Notes: generated by a model not told the origin, from the letters alone. Counted from the first letter of the stretch, positions 11,129-20,455 are shown. The stretch: 64,000 nt of DNA from Lysobacter panacisoli (GCF_009765165.1 NZ_VLNU01000001.1:3044247-3108246); one strand, 5' to 3'. Translations and numbers: made by a program.

Positions 11129-11691
11129 AGTTGACGGTACCGACCATGCTGACCCTGCTGCGGATCCTGCTGATCCCGGTGCTGGTCTTGGTGTTCTACC
11201 TGCCTTACAAGTGGACCAACTTCGCTGCCGCCTTCATCTTCGCGTTCGCGTCGATCACCGACTGGCTGGATGGCTGGATCGCGCGCCGCTACAACCAGTT
11301 CTCGGCGTTCGGCGCATTCCTCGATCCGGTCGCGGACAAGCTGATGGTCGCCATCGCGTTGCTGCTGACCGTGCAGAAGCATCCGACCGTGTGGATGGCG
11401 CTGTGGGCCGCGGTGATCATCGGCCGCGAAATCGCCGTGTCGGCGCTGCGCGAATGGATGGCGGAGTTGGGGCAGCGCGCCACGGTGAAGGTCGCCAGCA
11501 TCGGCAAGTTCAAGACGATCGTGCAGATGGTCGCGCTGGTGTGCCTGCTGTACCAGGAACCGCTGTACGGACTGAACGTGTTCCTGATCGGTGAATGGCT
11601 GCTGGCTGCGGCGGCATTGCTGACGCTGTGGTCCGGATTCGCGTACCTGCGGGCTGCATGGCCCGCCTTGCGCGAAGACGCGCGTTCATAG
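11125..11691 (+). CDS. pgsA: CDP-diacylglycerol--glycerol-3-phosphate 3-phosphatidyltransferase
   Basis: Membrane enzyme making phosphatidylglycerol phosphate, the first step to phosphatidylglycerol and cardiolipin. The 188 residues contain the CDP-alcohol phosphotransferase motif, visible as DWLDGWIAR then G63, D67 and D71 (about 46-71), with several membrane helices. ATG overlaps the uvrC stop. The order uvrC-pgsA followed by tRNA-Gly, -Cys, -Leu is the same as in Escherichia coli, an old gammaproteobacterial arrangement. Confidence 0.96.
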   Translation: MKLTVPTMLTLLRILLIPVLVLVFYLPYKWTNFAAAFIFAFASITDWLDGWIARRYNQFSAFGAFLDPVADKLMVAIALLLTVQKHPTVWMALWAAVIIGREIAVSALREWMAELGQRATVKVASIGKFKTIVQMVALVCLLYQEPLYGLNVFLIGEWLLAAAALLTLWSGFAYLRAAWPALREDARS

Positions 11692-11805
11692 ACAATATTC
11701 ACATCGCGAACGCACACGCGTTCGACGATCCGACCGGAGATGGCTCCCGGATCGGCCGGTTCGGAAAGCCCGGTGACGGGGCCTTCCACGGATTGAAAAG
11801 GGTGT

Positions 11806-11832
11806 TGACACTTTTCATTCCATGCCTAAAAT
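11806..11832 (+). promoter_or_regulatory. Promoter of the tRNA-Gly/Cys/Leu cluster
   Basis: TTGACA at 11806-11811 and TAAAAT at 11827-11832, separated by 15 nt, end 12 nt before tRNA-Gly. The -35 is a perfect match to the housekeeping consensus; the spacer is a little short. Confidence 0.65.
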
Positions 11833-11844
11833 GTCGCTTCCTCT

Positions 11845-11920
<76 letters not shown>

Positions 11921-11928
11921 TATTCGGA

Positions 11929-11957
11929 CAAGGCCCCGTGATTCGGGGCCTTGTCGT
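11929..11957 (+). terminator. Hairpin between tRNA-Gly and tRNA-Cys
   Basis: Perfect 9-bp stem CAAGGCCCC/GGGGCCTTG (11929-11937 with 11945-11953), 7-nt loop, followed by a weak T-rich stretch. It may attenuate transcription or mark processing between the tRNAs. Confidence 0.5.
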
Positions 11958-12023
11958 TTCCGGACCCGGTGCATGAACCGGGTGGAAATGTGGAAGAATC
12001 CGGACACCGGATTCAACGTCACC

Positions 12024-12097
12024 GGCCTGGTGGCAGAGTGGTTATGCAGCGGACTGCAAATCCGCGTACGCCGGTTCAATTCCGACCCAGGCCTCCA
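12024..12097 (+). tRNA. tRNA-Cys (anticodon GCA)
   Basis: A 74-nt cloverleaf: acceptor GGCCTGG/CCAGGCC, anticodon loop reading ACTGCAAAT with GCA, T-arm GCCGGTTCAATTCCGAC, discriminator T and encoded CCA. Confidence 0.96.
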
Positions 12098-12106
12098 GTT
12101 CCACGA

Positions 12107-12140
12107 AAAGCCCGACCGAAAGGTCGGGCTTTTTCTTTTT
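12107..12140 (+). terminator. Rho-independent terminator after tRNA-Cys
   Basis: Stem AGCCCGACC/GGTCGGGCT (12109-12117 with 12122-12130), tetraloop, then a T-rich tract TTTTTCTTTTT. A strong canonical terminator. tRNA-Leu downstream therefore needs read-through or its own promoter. Confidence 0.85.
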
Positions 12141-12196
12141 CTGCGTAGCGCACCGCGCAAGAGCGGCTCGCGTAAGCTAGCGCGCGTCGCTCCCCA

Positions 12197-12283
12197 GCCC
12201 GGATGGCGGAACGGGTAGACGCAGCGGACTTAAAATCCGCCGACCGCAAGGTCGTGCCGGTTCGATCCCGGCTCCGGGCACCA
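12197..12283 (+). tRNA. tRNA-Leu (anticodon TAA)
   Basis: An 87-nt tRNA with a long variable arm (class II): acceptor GCCCGGA/TCCGGGC, anticodon loop CTTAAAA giving TAA, variable arm GCCGACCGCAAGGTCGT, T-arm CCGGTTCGATCCCGG, encoded CCA. The position matches leuZ of the E. coli cluster. Confidence 0.96.
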
Positions 12284-12341
12284 GTAGCAGCAAGAGTTCT
12301 CGCCCGCCGTGTGCAGCGGCGCTTGGGGATTGAGCGATCGC

Positions 12342-12361
12342 TAGGAGTGACCGCACTCCTA
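12342..12361. repeat. Small REP-like hairpin
   Basis: Perfect 8-bp stem TAGGAGTG/CACTCCTA with loop ACCG. The TAGGAG core resembles short REP palindromes of Lysobacter and Pseudomonas. It lies between tRNA-Leu and the TRYPCO2-like gene. Confidence 0.4.
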
Positions 12362-12411
12362 CATCTTTGTCGTTGGGCTCGATGCGACCACGACATTGCA
12401 TGGAGCGTGTT

Positions 12412-12852
12412 ATGCGCCTGTCCGAACTCATTGAGCATCTTCGTACCGAACTCGCATTGGCTCGTAAGCCAGATGCGGATGCAAGGTTGTCACTGGAAGA
12501 ATGCGAGTTGGAAATTGGGGTTGAAGTTGAGGAGCATGGTGACGGAGAACTTGAGCTCAAGGTTCTCGGAACCGGCGTGAAGGTAGGCGGGAGTGCGGCT
12601 CACGCAGCCTCGCACAAAGTCAGGGTGCGGTTTTCACCACTGCCAACCATGACCTTCAGTGAGCAACTTGCGACGCTCAAAAGCATGATTGAGATGATGA
12701 ACAAGGAGAAGGTCTCACCGGAAATGGCTAGCACATTGATTGGCCAGTATTTTCCGAAGAGCCCAAACTATCTCAATTCCACGCTGCCAGGTCGCGGCCT
12801 CACCGATGGAGCATTTGGATTCAATCCGAAGCTTGGCGGAAAGAACGAATAG
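12412..12852 (+). CDS. TRYPCO2-like (trypsin-co-occurring domain 2) small protein
   Basis: A 146-residue protein. The first 80 residues (MRLSELIEHLRTEL, then LEECELEIGVEVEE, then KVRVRFSPL) look like the trypsin-co-occurring domain TRYPCO2, known beside trypsin-like proteases in bacterial conflict or signalling loci. Residues 82-146 form an extension I do not recognise. No protease gene is nearby, so it is either solitary or a remnant. Base composition is clearly lower in GC (about half) than the surrounding genes and the gene follows a tRNA cluster, both suggesting transfer. Start chosen at the ATG opening the conserved domain; upstream ATGs are possible. Confidence 0.7.
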   Translation: MRLSELIEHLRTELALARKPDADARLSLEECELEIGVEVEEHGDGELELKVLGTGVKVGGSAAHAASHKVRVRFSPLPTMTFSEQLATLKSMIEMMNKEKVSPEMASTLIGQYFPKSPNYLNSTLPGRGLTDGAFGFNPKLGGKNE

Positions 12853-13023
12853 CGGAAAAATGGGGTCGATTCATCTACTGCTCTGCGAAGAGAGCCCCGC
12901 AATCAGGGGCTGGAAGCGTTGAGACGCGAACTGTCCGGGCGATTCAACAAGACGCCCTCGGCCACACGCTCGACGCCGAAGCCGGCCTGATGCCGCGCGG
13001 CGCTTTCCGCGCCGTGCGTGTCT

Positions 13024-13051
13024 CGAAAAGCCGCTCCCGAGCGGCTTTTCG
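13024..13051. terminator. Bidirectional hairpin terminator
   Basis: Perfect 12-bp stem CGAAAAGCCGCT/AGCGGCTTTTCG (13024-13035 with 13040-13051), loop CCCG, A-run on the left and T-run on the right. Suited to end transcription from both converging sides. Confidence 0.65.
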
Positions 13052-13081
13052 CGTTTTCGGCGACGCTGCTTGCGCCGGCTT

Positions 13082-13345
13082 CGACGCTTTCCGCGCCGTC
13101 GCTGGCGAAAAAAGCGTCACCGCCGACGCTTTTCGGATTGCTGTTGTCCGAAAAAAGCGCCGCTGCCGACGCTTTCCGCGCCGCCGCTGCCGCTTCGCGC
13201 GCCATCGTTGGCGAAACAAGCCTCAGGGGCGACGCTTTTCGCGGCGAGGGGTGGCGAAAAAAAGTGTCACGGCCGACGCTTCAAGCGCCGCCGGAGGCGC
13301 ATCGGACGCCGACGTTGGCGCTTGTTTCGACGCGTACGCTGCTTC
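13082..13345. repeat. Degenerate tandem array of about 43-bp hairpin repeats
   Basis: The stretch 12853-13487 has no convincing gene. Within it, six imperfect copies begin with CGACGCTT (or CGACGTTG) at 13082, 13124, 13167, 13230, 13274 and 13310, spaced 42, 43, 63, 44 and 36 bp. Most copies pair the opening GACGCTTTYCG with a later CGAAAAAAGCG, so each can fold into a hairpin. The rest of the stretch (12853-13023 and 13346-13487) shows only GC-rich filler. Confidence 0.7.
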
Positions 13346-13487
13346 CTGCGTGTGGAGCGCGCGCTCCAGCGCCATCCACGACGGGCCTATGCCCAGTTGA
13401 TGGCGCTGTGCAGAGGCATTCGTCGAATCATGCTCATGGACCGATTCAATCCAAGCGCGATCCGTGCCCGACTCGCCGACTTCACCG

Positions 13488-14390
13488 CTACTTTCGACTC
13501 ATCGAGCTGCCCATTGGCACGCTCTCCAGAAAGCCCTGCAACAACGCACTCCGATACTTGCGTCGATGCAGCACGAGGCTGAGTTGCCGTTTCAGGTTGA
13601 GGAAAGGCGTGCGCAGCACGACGAGGCGGCCGGCGCTTTGCGCATCGACGACGGAGACCGCTGGCAGCAGGGCCAGTCCAAGTCCCGCGATCACGGCTTG
13701 CTTGATCGATTCGCTCTGGTCGAGTTCCAGCACCGTCTCGCCAGCGGGCAGCGATGCGAGCGCGCGTTCGGCCTGCGTGCGCGTGGCCGAGCCGGCTTCG
13801 CGCAGGATCCATCGCGCGCCGGCGAAATCCGCCGGTTGCAGGCGGCGACGGCGGGCGAGGGGATGGCCGGGGGCGGCGCACACGCACAGCGTGTCGTCGC
13901 GCCAGCGCAGCAGTTCCAGGTCGGGATGCGCGGCGGGACCTTCGATGCAGCCGATGTCGAGCCGGTAGTCGAGCACGGCGGCGACGATCTCCGCGCTGTT
14001 GTCCACGCGCAGCTTCACCGCGACCTGCGGGTGCGCGGTCACGAACCGGCCGAGCAGGTCGCCGACAAGGTAGTTGCCGACGGTGTTGCTCGCGCCGACG
14101 TGCAGTTCGCCGACGAGCCGCTCGTCGCTGTCGGTCGCGCGCGCGGTGAGTTCGCGCATGCGTTCCAGCAGCTCCTGCGCCAACGGTAGCGTGCGTCGGC
14201 CGTGCGCATTCAACTGGAGTCGACGCTGTGTGCGGTCGAACAGCGGCGTGCCGAGCGAGCGTTCCAGTTCGGCCAGCGCCATGCTGGCCGCCGGCTGGGT
14301 GAGGTGCAGTTGTTCGGCGGCGGCGCGCACGGTGCCACCGACGGCGATGGCGACGAAGACTTCCAGCTGGCGTGGCGTGATCCCAATCAT
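13488..14390 (-). CDS. LysR-family regulator (YeiE-like) of the adjacent YeiH exporter
   Basis: DNA-binding regulator of 300 residues with an N-terminal winged helix (residues 5-63; PRQLEVFVAIA, AAAEQLHLTQPAASMALAELE) and a C-terminal LysR substrate domain. It is divergent from a YeiH-family exporter gene with 72 bp between the starts, the arrangement of yeiE-yeiH in E. coli, so it probably senses the exporter's substrate or a sulfur metabolite. The intergenic gap is AT-rich and would hold both promoters. Confidence 0.9.
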   Translation of the reverse strand: MIGITPRQLEVFVAIAVGGTVRAAAEQLHLTQPAASMALAELERSLGTPLFDRTQRRLQLNAHGRRTLPLAQELLERMRELTARATDSDERLVGELHVGASNTVGNYLVGDLLGRFVTAHPQVAVKLRVDNSAEIVAAVLDYRLDIGCIEGPAAHPDLELLRWRDDTLCVCAAPGHPLARRRRLQPADFAGARWILREAGSATRTQAERALASLPAGETVLELDQSESIKQAVIAGLGLALLPAVSVVDAQSAGRLVVLRTPFLNLKRQLSLVLHRRKYRSALLQGFLESVPMGSSMSRK

Positions 14391-14462
14391 CAGCTGATCT
14401 TATCGGTAGGTTAAGAAGTTTCAAATTTACTTAAGTTGGTGCGGGGCGGACCATGCGCCCCT

Positions 14463-15482
14463 ATGGCTTACGTCGAATCCCGCTCCGCGCCCGTCCTGCA
14501 ACGCGTTCCCTGGCTGCCCGGTGTGGCGTTGGCGGTGGGATTGGGAGTGGTCGCGCTGTGGGCGTCCGAGACGGCCTGGCTGCGACAGTGGCACCTGAGC
14601 GCACTGACCGTGGCGATCGTCATCGGTCTGCTGCTCGGCAACCTGTCGGGAGGACGATTGTCGCCGGCGTTCACGCCGGGGCTGGCCCTCGCGCAGCGGC
14701 AACTGCTGCGAGCGGGCGTGGTGCTGTACGGCCTGCGCCTGAGTTTCCAGGACGTGGCGGCGGTCGGTGCGCCGGGACTCGTGTTGGACCTGCTGATCGT
14801 GGCGTCGACGCTGGGCCTTGGCGTGTGGGCCGGTCGCCGCTGGTTCGGACTGGACCGCGACACCGCGCTGCTGACTGCCGCCGGAAGCGCGATCTGCGGC
14901 GCGGCGGCAGTGCTGGCGGTGGAGCGAGTGATCCGGCCGGAGCCCGGGAAGGTCGCGATTGCGGTGGCCAGCGTGGTGCTGTTCGGTACGCTCAACATCT
15001 TCCTGTATCCCGCGCTGTACCCGCACCTTGGGCTGGACGCCGCCGCGTTCGGGCTCTACACCGGCGCGACCGTGCATGAGGTCGCGCAGGTGGTCGCGGT
15101 CGGCAGCGCCATCGGCCCGGAGACCGCCGACGCGGCGGTGGTGGTCAAGCTCACCCGCGTGCTGATGCTGGTGCCGGTGCTGTTCCTGCTGGGCTGGCGC
15201 GAGGCGCGCGCGGGCGGGCAGCGGGCGATGGTGGTGCCGTGGTTCGCGCTGGGGTTCCTCGGTGTGGTGGCGCTGAATTCGCTGGTGACGATCCCCGCGG
15301 CCACGAAGTCGGCGCTGCTTGCCCTCGACACGCTGCTGCTGGCCACCGCGATGGCCGCGCTCGGCATGGAAACGCGCCTGTCGCGCCTGCGCGCGCTCGG
15401 TCCGCGTCCGCTGCTGCTGGCGGGCCTGCTGTTCCTGTGGCTGTGCGGTGGCGGATATGTGCTGGTGCGCTGGTTGGGTTGA
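14463..15482 (+). CDS. YeiH/UPF0324-family putative sulfate exporter
   Basis: Inner-membrane protein of 339 residues with about ten hydrophobic segments and the family features HLSALTVAIVIGLLLGN, CGAAAVLAVERVI and TGATVHEVAQVVAVGSA. The family is annotated as putative sulfate exporter, mainly from context. Start set at the ATG before AYVESRSAP; a TTG 27 nt upstream extends the frame but is unlikely. Probably controlled by the divergent LysR protein. Confidence 0.88.
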   Translation: MAYVESRSAPVLQRVPWLPGVALAVGLGVVALWASETAWLRQWHLSALTVAIVIGLLLGNLSGGRLSPAFTPGLALAQRQLLRAGVVLYGLRLSFQDVAAVGAPGLVLDLLIVASTLGLGVWAGRRWFGLDRDTALLTAAGSAICGAAAVLAVERVIRPEPGKVAIAVASVVLFGTLNIFLYPALYPHLGLDAAAFGLYTGATVHEVAQVVAVGSAIGPETADAAVVVKLTRVLMLVPVLFLLGWREARAGGQRAMVVPWFALGFLGVVALNSLVTIPAATKSALLALDTLLLATAMAALGMETRLSRLRALGPRPLLLAGLLFLWLCGGGYVLVRWLG

Positions 15483-15551
15483 GCCCCGCGCAGCCTAGAA
15501 TGGGCGCACGGTGTCCGCGTCGGACACGGATCGTTCGTGGCGGGGGAGTGG

Positions 15552-16829
<1,278 letters not shown>

Positions 16830-16845
16830 CGCACACCGCCCGCGT

Positions 16846-17199
16846 TCAGTCGAGCAGTTCGAGGACGCGTTCCGGCGGACGACCGATGACGGCCCGGCCA
16901 CGATGCACGAACACCGGCCGCTCGATCAGGCGAGGGTGCGCATGCATCGCCTCGATGAGCGTCGCCTCGTCCAGAGATTCGTCGGCGAGTCCTAGCGCGG
17001 CGTACTCCTCTTCGCCACTGCGCAGCAGCGCGCGGGCAGGCAGGCCGATCAGGCCGATCAGTTCGCGCAGTTCATCCACGCTCGGCGGCGTGTCCAGGTA
17101 GGCAATGACCACCGGCTCGATGCCGCGTTCGTGCAGCAGCTCCAGCGCACCGCGCGATTTGGAACAACGCGGGTTGTGGTACAGGCGGGTCTCGTTCAT
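16846..17199 (-). CDS. arsC: ArsC-family arsenate reductase (glutaredoxin type)
   Basis: Thioredoxin-fold protein of 117 residues with the N-terminal active-site motif NPRCSKSRGA (Cys12) and the conserved IERPVF and GRPPE segments, which carry the second Arg of the ArsC family. Such proteins reduce arsenate with glutathione/glutaredoxin. No arsenite pump or ArsR is nearby, so a housekeeping or uncertain role (ArsC/YfgD branch) is as likely as arsenic resistance. Confidence 0.88.
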   Translation of the reverse strand: MNETRLYHNPRCSKSRGALELLHERGIEPVVIAYLDTPPSVDELRELIGLIGLPARALLRSGEEEYAALGLADESLDEATLIEAMHAHPRLIERPVFVHRGRAVIGRPPERVLELLD

Positions 17200-17209
17200 C
17201 TCGTCCTCC

Positions 17210-17248
17210 GTCGCTGCAAAAGCAAAAGGCCGGCTTTCGCCGGCCTTT
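17210..17248 (-). terminator. Terminator downstream of tRNA-Val
   Basis: Perfect 10-bp stem AAAGGCCGGC/GCCGGCCTTT (17225-17234 with 17239-17248), tetraloop, then a T-rich tract on the minus strand. It ends the tRNA-Val transcript before arsC. Confidence 0.8.
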
Positions 17249-17257
17249 GCCTGAAAC

Positions 17258-17332
17258 TGGTGGGCGGTACAAGTTTCGAACTTGTGACCCCTGCCGTGTG
17301 AAAGCAGTGCTCTACCGCTGAGCTAACCGCCC
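17258..17332 (-). tRNA. tRNA-Val (anticodon CAC)
   Basis: A 75-nt cloverleaf on the minus strand: acceptor GGGCGGT/ACCGCCC, D-arm TAGCTCAGCGGTAGAGC, anticodon arm CTGCT-TTCACAC-GGCAG giving CAC, T-arm with GTTCGAAAC, encoded CCA. Confidence 0.95.
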
Positions 17333-17345
17333 GTAAGGGCTGCGC

Positions 17346-17376
17346 AGTATACACCAGCGGGCACCGGATTTGGCAA
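17346..17376 (-). promoter_or_regulatory. Promoter of tRNA-Val
   Basis: On the minus strand TTGCCA (17376-17371) and TATACT (17351-17346) with a 19-nt spacer, ending 13 nt before the tRNA. Near-consensus -10; the spacer is long. Confidence 0.55.
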
Positions 17377-17470
17377 CAGGCGTCATGCCGCGGCGGTGTT
17401 CCTTCGAGGGGTGAGAAAAATAGGAATGATCCGGTGGTCCCGTCCCGGGCCGGATGGCGAAGATGTCGCC

Positions 17471-18097
17471 ATGATTCGCACGCTGCTAGTAGACGATCAC
17501 GCGATCGTGAGGGAAGGGTTCAAACGGCTGTTCCAGGGAACGGGCCGTTATTCCGTCGTAGCCGAGGCCGCCGATGCGGCCCTGGCGCTGGAGGCCGTCC
17601 GCCGGCGTCGCGTCGATGTCGCCGTGATCGACCTCAGTCTCGACGGGCCTGATGCCGGATTCTTCCTGTTGCGCGACCTGATGCACGTCGCGCCTGATGT
17701 CCTGCGTGTGGTGGTGAGCATGCACGACGATCCCGGCGTCGTGCTGCGCGCGCTCGACCACGGCGCGCAGGGTTACGTGAGCAAGGCGGCGGCCATCGCG
17801 GAATTGACGGACGTACTGGATCGGGTCGTGGCGGGCGAGATCGCGCTCAGCAGCGACGTGCGTCGCGCGATCGAGCGACCGCGCGGATTCGGCCTGACGC
17901 AGCGCGAGGAAGAAACGCTGCGTGGCCTGCTGTCGGAACTGCCGCCCAAGGCGATCGCCGCCGACCTGGGTATCAGCGTCAAGACGCTCTATCGCCATCG
18001 CACCAGCCTGCTGGTGAAGCTCGGTGCGCGCAGTGTGGCGGCGTTGCCGCGCATCGCACGCGAGCGCGGCCTGCTGCTGTCGAAACCGGAACGCTAA
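17471..18097 (+). CDS. LuxR/NarL-type response regulator
   Basis: Two-component regulator of 208 residues: receiver domain (acidic pair Asp8-Asp9, phospho-acceptor Asp54 in AVIDLSL, Lys in YVSKAAA near 104) and a C-terminal LuxR-type HTH (LTQREEETLRGLLSELPPKA, then IAADLGISVKTLYRHRTSLL). No histidine kinase gene adjoins, so the partner is elsewhere. Start set at the ATG immediately before the receiver; an upstream ATG at 17426 would add 15 residues. Confidence 0.88.
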   Translation: MIRTLLVDDHAIVREGFKRLFQGTGRYSVVAEAADAALALEAVRRRRVDVAVIDLSLDGPDAGFFLLRDLMHVAPDVLRVVVSMHDDPGVVLRALDHGAQGYVSKAAAIAELTDVLDRVVAGEIALSSDVRRAIERPRGFGLTQREEETLRGLLSELPPKAIAADLGISVKTLYRHRTSLLVKLGARSVAALPRIARERGLLLSKPER

Positions 18098-18106
18098 ACC
18101 GCGCAG

Positions 18107-18961
18107 TTACTCCAGCTGCGACGCGGCGTATTGCGCGTCCAGCGCCTCCATCGCATCCAGCGGTTCGAGTTTCGACGCCTTCTCGTATTCGCTGGCGGCA
18201 GCGTCCTCCTTCTTGTCGCCGTGCAGCAGCATCAGCACGTTGCCGTACTCGATGTGCGCGATCGGCGACTGCGGTGTCAGCTTGAGCGCGGTGGCGATGT
18301 GCTTTTCCGCTTCGGCGGCTTTGGCGCCGTAGGTCAGGCCGCCGATCACGCCGCCGACCTTGCCGATGATCTCGGCGTGGTACAGCGCCAGCGCGGTGTG
18401 CGCCTCGGCATGCTTGGGCGAAAGCTCCAGCGCCTTGTCCAACGCGGTGCGCACCTTGCCCGCGATGCCGGCCTTCAGTGCCTTGGCGATGCTCAATCCC
18501 TGGCTGTAGCGGCCCAGCGCGAAGGCGTGGCGATAGTGGCTGTTGGTTTCGCCGGGGAGCGCCTTAACTGCGGTCTCGGCGATGCTGGCCGCCTGTTCGA
18601 AACGCTTCAGCCGTTCACCGTCGTCCTCGACCAGATACGTCGCATGGATGCCCAGTGCCTTCACCGCCACGGATGCGCCGACCGGCCCGAGCGCCTGCCC
18701 CGCATCGAACGCCGCCTTGAAATCGCCACGATGGAAGGCCCGCCACGCGTCCTGCAACGCGGCGGCCAGGGTGTCGGCATCCATTCCCTTGGGCGCGGCC
18801 TTGCCGGCCGCGGCAATCAGGGCTGCGGCACGTTTGGCATCGGGGAAGGGCTCGGTGTCGCCGGCATGCAGCTTCGGCCACGCTTTGAGCAGCGCGTTGC
18901 CGGCGTAGGCGAACTCTTTCGCGCCGAGCGGGAATGCGGCCCAGCTGGATTTGGCAGCCAT
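18107..18961 (-). CDS. TPR-repeat protein
   Basis: A 284-residue, alanine-rich, alpha-helical protein. Tetratricopeptide-like pairs are visible in the C-terminal half: VRTALDKALELSPKHAEAHT, then AEAEKHIATALKLTPQSPIA, then the final YEKASKLEPLDAME. TPRs usually mediate protein contacts; no enzymatic motif or signal peptide is seen. Start chosen at the ATG after a GAAGGA ribosome-binding site rather than the longer upstream frame. It is convergent with the response regulator. Confidence 0.75.
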   Translation of the reverse strand: MAAKSSWAAFPLGAKEFAYAGNALLKAWPKLHAGDTEPFPDAKRAAALIAAAGKAAPKGMDADTLAAALQDAWRAFHRGDFKAAFDAGQALGPVGASVAVKALGIHATYLVEDDGERLKRFEQAASIAETAVKALPGETNSHYRHAFALGRYSQGLSIAKALKAGIAGKVRTALDKALELSPKHAEAHTALALYHAEIIGKVGGVIGGLTYGAKAAEAEKHIATALKLTPQSPIAHIEYGNVLMLLHGDKKEDAAASEYEKASKLEPLDAMEALDAQYAASQLE

Positions 18962-19107
18962 CTGCGGTCCTTCGGAGAGGGGGCGGGGGCCCAGCATCCC
19001 GCTGGCGGGGCGACGCTGGCAAGGGGGCGGGTAGTGTGTTTGCTCCATGCCGCCCCGGGACAGTGGGCTCGACGGCCCGACCGGGCCTGCCTTCTGGAGA
19101 ACCCCAC

Positions 19108-19482
19108 ATGCCGGCAGCGAAGTCGAAGACCCGAGCCCACGAAACCACCCTGCGCCACGTCTGGCTGGCCAGCCTCGGCCTGCTGGCCATCGGTCAGCGC
19201 GAAGCCTTCGCGGCCCGCGGTCGCCTGGTTGCCCGCGCGGTCGATCTGGAGGGTCGTGCCCGCGCGTTCGCCGGTTCTGCCGGTGCGCAGCTGCGCGGTC
19301 AGGTCGAGCCGACCGTGGTGCGCTTCAGCGCGGACATCGAGGCGCGCCTGGCCCCGGTGCTGGACAAGCTGGGCCTCGCGTCGCAGCGCAAGCGTCCGGT
19401 CCGCAAGGCCAGCAAGGCCGCCAAGCGCGCACGTCCTGCGCAGGGTCGTGCGACTTCCGCACGACGCGCGCGCAAGGGCTGA
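19108..19482 (+). CDS. Small phasin-like, Lys/Arg-tailed protein
   Basis: A 124-residue protein. Residues 10-85 are predicted helical (TLRHVWLASLGLLAIGQREA, VDLEGRARAFAG) and the last 30 are an Ala/Lys/Arg-rich tail (KASKAAKRARPAQGRA). This plan matches PhaF/PhaI-type phasins, which coat polyhydroxyalkanoate granules and can bind DNA with the basic tail. GGAG ribosome-binding site precedes the ATG. A second protein of the same type is at 23836-24396. Confidence 0.6.
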   Translation: MPAAKSKTRAHETTLRHVWLASLGLLAIGQREAFAARGRLVARAVDLEGRARAFAGSAGAQLRGQVEPTVVRFSADIEARLAPVLDKLGLASQRKRPVRKASKAAKRARPAQGRATSARRARKG

Positions 19483-19525
19483 ACGGCGTGACGATCCGCT
19501 CGGACCGCATTGCCGTCCGTTCGGA

Positions 19526-20152
19526 TCAGTCGAGGTAGGCGCGCGTCAGCGTATTGAGGTGCACCCGTTCCGCATCGCGCAGGAACGGCGCCAGCAGCAT
19601 CATCACCTGGACGATGCCGTCGCGGATCGCGGCGTGCTCGTCCTTGTCGCCACGCGCGGCAGCGTAGTTGAGCCAGAACGTCGCGATCACCAGCACGTTG
19701 GTCGCGGTCGCGGCGAGTTCGTCCTTCGAAGCGCGCAGGATCCCGGCCTGCAGCAGGCCGCGCATCACCGTGTGCGCCTGTTCGTCGGCACGGCGCAGGA
19801 TGCGCGCGAAGCGCAGGCGCAGGCGGCGGTTGCGGCTCAGGATCTCGACCAGATCGCGATGCAGGAACCGGTAGTCCCAGATGCACTCGAACACCAGGTG
19901 CAGCTGCAGCCAGATGTCTTCCAGTCCCGGCAACCGTCCCTGCGGCGCGGCGAGCGCGGCGTCCATGCGCTCCTCGAAGCGCGCGAACAGCTGCTCGATG
20001 ATGTCGTCCTTGTTGCGGAAGTGGTAGTACAGATTGCCCGGGCTGATCTCCAGCTCGTCGGCGATATGGTTGGTGGTGACGTTCGGCTCGCCCAGCGCAT
20101 TGAACATCGTCAATGCGGTGTCGAGGATACGCTGGCGTGTCTGCTTCGCCAT
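19526..20152 (-). CDS. TetR-family regulator (PhaD-like)
   Basis: Repressor-type protein of 208 residues with an N-terminal HTH (residues 5-50; RQRILDTALTMF, IADELEISPGNLYYHFRNKD). The C-terminal ligand domain is of the PhaD/TetR_C type found beside PHA-granule genes. It lies between a phasin-like gene and the acyl-CoA-binding protein, so an acyl-CoA-type ligand is a reasonable inference. Confidence 0.82.
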   Translation of the reverse strand: MAKQTRQRILDTALTMFNALGEPNVTTNHIADELEISPGNLYYHFRNKDDIIEQLFARFEERMDAALAAPQGRLPGLEDIWLQLHLVFECIWDYRFLHRDLVEILSRNRRLRLRFARILRRADEQAHTVMRGLLQAGILRASKDELAATATNVLVIATFWLNYAAARGDKDEHAAIRDGIVQVMMLLAPFLRDAERVHLNTLTRAYLD

Positions 20153-20197
20153 CGAGCGGTTCGCGGGGGCGGGCGGGGGATCGGCTGAAGCGGCGCG

Positions 20198-20455
20198 TCA
20201 ACCGCGCAGCTTCTTCACCAGATCGACGTACTTGCGCTGGGCGTCGTCGCGGCCGGTTCCCTTGAGCTTGGCCCAGGCCTCGTACTTGGCGGTTCCGACG
20301 AAGTCGAAGAAGCCGGGCTTGGCCCCGCTCACGTCGCCCTCCGAACCTTGCTTGTAGAGCGCGTACAGGCGCAGCAGGGTGTCGTTGTCCGGACGCTCGG
20401 ACAGCGACTGCACGTCCTTGGCGGCTTGCTCGAAAGACGATTGCAGGTCGGACAT
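20198..20455 (-). CDS. Acyl-CoA-binding protein (ACBP)
   Basis: An 85-residue four-helix protein binding medium and long-chain acyl-CoA in the cytoplasm. The ACBP signature is clear: LYALYKQGSEGDVSGAKPG followed by FFDFVGTAKYEAWAKLKG, with the conserved Tyr/Lys ligand residues. It is divergent from the fatty acyl-CoA reductase-like gene by 150 bp, which suggests delivery of acyl-CoA to that enzyme or shared control. Confidence 0.92.
   Translation of the reverse strand: MSDLQSSFEQAAKDVQSLSERPDNDTLLRLYALYKQGSEGDVSGAKPGFFDFVGTAKYEAWAKLKGTGRDDAQRKYVDLVKKLRG

Noticed and set aside
12197..13000. Integrative element attached at tRNA-Leu
   Set aside because: No integrase, no direct repeat of the tRNA 3' end downstream was found; only low GC supports transfer.
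12903..13400. Open frames on both strands through the hairpin repeats
   Set aside because: Low-complexity Ala/Arg/Phe products produced by the repeat unit itself, no ribosome-binding site and no family resemblance.
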